Positions 63,614 through 64,000 of a stretch of DNA of 64,000 nt are shown here, in pieces. Under the pieces are notes generated by a model. The model saw only the letters and a program-made list of their open reading frames with translations. It did not search any database and was not told the DNA's origin. The stretch lies in assembly GCA_043228905.1 (NCBI GenBank), contig JBHGNT010000006.1, forward strand, positions 19,530,001-19,594,000. The letters run 5' to 3'. The stretch comes from Azolla caroliniana. Its lineage: Eukaryota > Polypodiophyta. The translations under genes and the position numbers were made by a program. Positions within the stretch are counted from its first letter, which is position 1. The number at the start of each line of letters is the position of its first letter.

Positions 63614-64000
63614 TGTTGTTGTGTATGTGTAGGGGGCATAAATGTAATTGTGAGTCGATACGTATGTGAACACATGCACACGTGTGTGCATGTGGATGGA
63701 TACAAGGAGGTATGAGTGAGTGTCCAGTATGAATGCTCTAGGGGGCTTACACCCCTTTGTATCTACCCCCTCTTGTACTATTTAACCCCCTTATGGGGAA
63801 TGAATGATGAATGAACATTTTCTCTCTCAATCTCTCTCTCTTGTCATCTCTCTTTCTCTCTCTCTCCCCCTCAACGTTGAATCCCCTTGGGAGGGGGGTG
63901 GAGCCATTCTAGGCACCACCCCCCACCCCGCAATGCTTCTCAATGCACATGATCTCTCTCGCCATCAATCCATACTCTCCATCATCATCATAACCACCAT
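63614..64000. other. Start of another repeat, probably an LTR
   Basis: TGTTGTTGTGTATGTG near 63614, a TATA-like ACTATTTAACCCC near 63776, CT tracts at 63822-63866 and no coding frame. It runs out of the window, so its identity is open. Confidence 0.45.

Overview
The window reads as nuclear DNA of a land plant. Two plant-type kinase genes with ordinary GT-AG introns (a CRCK/RLCK-IV-like receptor-like cytoplasmic kinase at 20.2-23.4 kb and an AGC-VIII kinase with the plant DFD motif at 27.0-29.0 kb) lie between dense, nested LTR retrotransposons with plant Ty1/copia and Ty3/gypsy features (PBS TGGTATCAGAGC, UBN2-type gag, Lx(W/Y)HKRxxH pre-integrase motifs). The species cannot be fixed from the sequence; the TE load and microsatellites would suit a fern, lycophyte, gymnosperm or similar large genome, but that is only a guess.

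Layout. 1-11.6 kb: a nest of broken elements. A gypsy relic (E2, +) is split by two copia elements (A3 and A4, both -). A3 is cut by a second gypsy (E1, +), which carries a copia B LTR, which is itself split by a copia A element. A4 is split by a 1.36-kb solo LTR. 11.6-15.4 kb: AT-rich DNA without genes, with two tRNA-like relics. 15.4-18.6 kb: a short gypsy element (F, -) with 161-bp LTRs. 19-23.4 kb: RLCK gene (six exons proposed, 413 aa). 23.4-26.9 kb: simple repeats. 27.0-29.0 kb: AGC kinase (two exons, 557 aa). 29.0-32.0 kb: a duplicated copy of the kinase 3' flank. 32.3-51.7 kb: copia B, split in its RNase H by copia A2 (5-bp TSD CAAAG), whose 5' LTR is split by copia A1 (5-bp TSD CAAGG, opposite strand), which itself carries a third LTR and a second deleted interior. 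51.4-52.0 kb: a 284-bp-arm LTR palindrome. 52.0-60.3 kb: copia G, split by the gag-only element C, split in turn by the gag-only element D. 60.3-63.6 kb: 5' part of a gypsy element (H: LTR, gag, protease), then the start of another repeat.

How the parts relate. The kinases are the only host genes I can support. Nearly all TE reading frames are broken by stops, frameshifts and deletions. D is the exception: its two 708-bp LTRs appear identical and its 595-codon gag-like frame is open, so it looks recently mobilised by proteins supplied in trans. E1 (with gypsy pol) shares LTR ends and a nearly identical polypurine tract with C, and C and D share a primer site, so an E1-like gypsy is the natural partner.

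Most interesting signals: (i) an antisense tRNA-like module with a Pol III B-box in the LTRs of E1, C and D; (ii) a palindrome around the TATA box of family-A copia LTRs whose arms differ between copies by paired, compensating changes; (iii) the young gag-only element D with odd peptide repeats; (iv) an intron of the AGC kinase whose 3' splice acceptor is repeated seven times; (v) the LTR palindrome.
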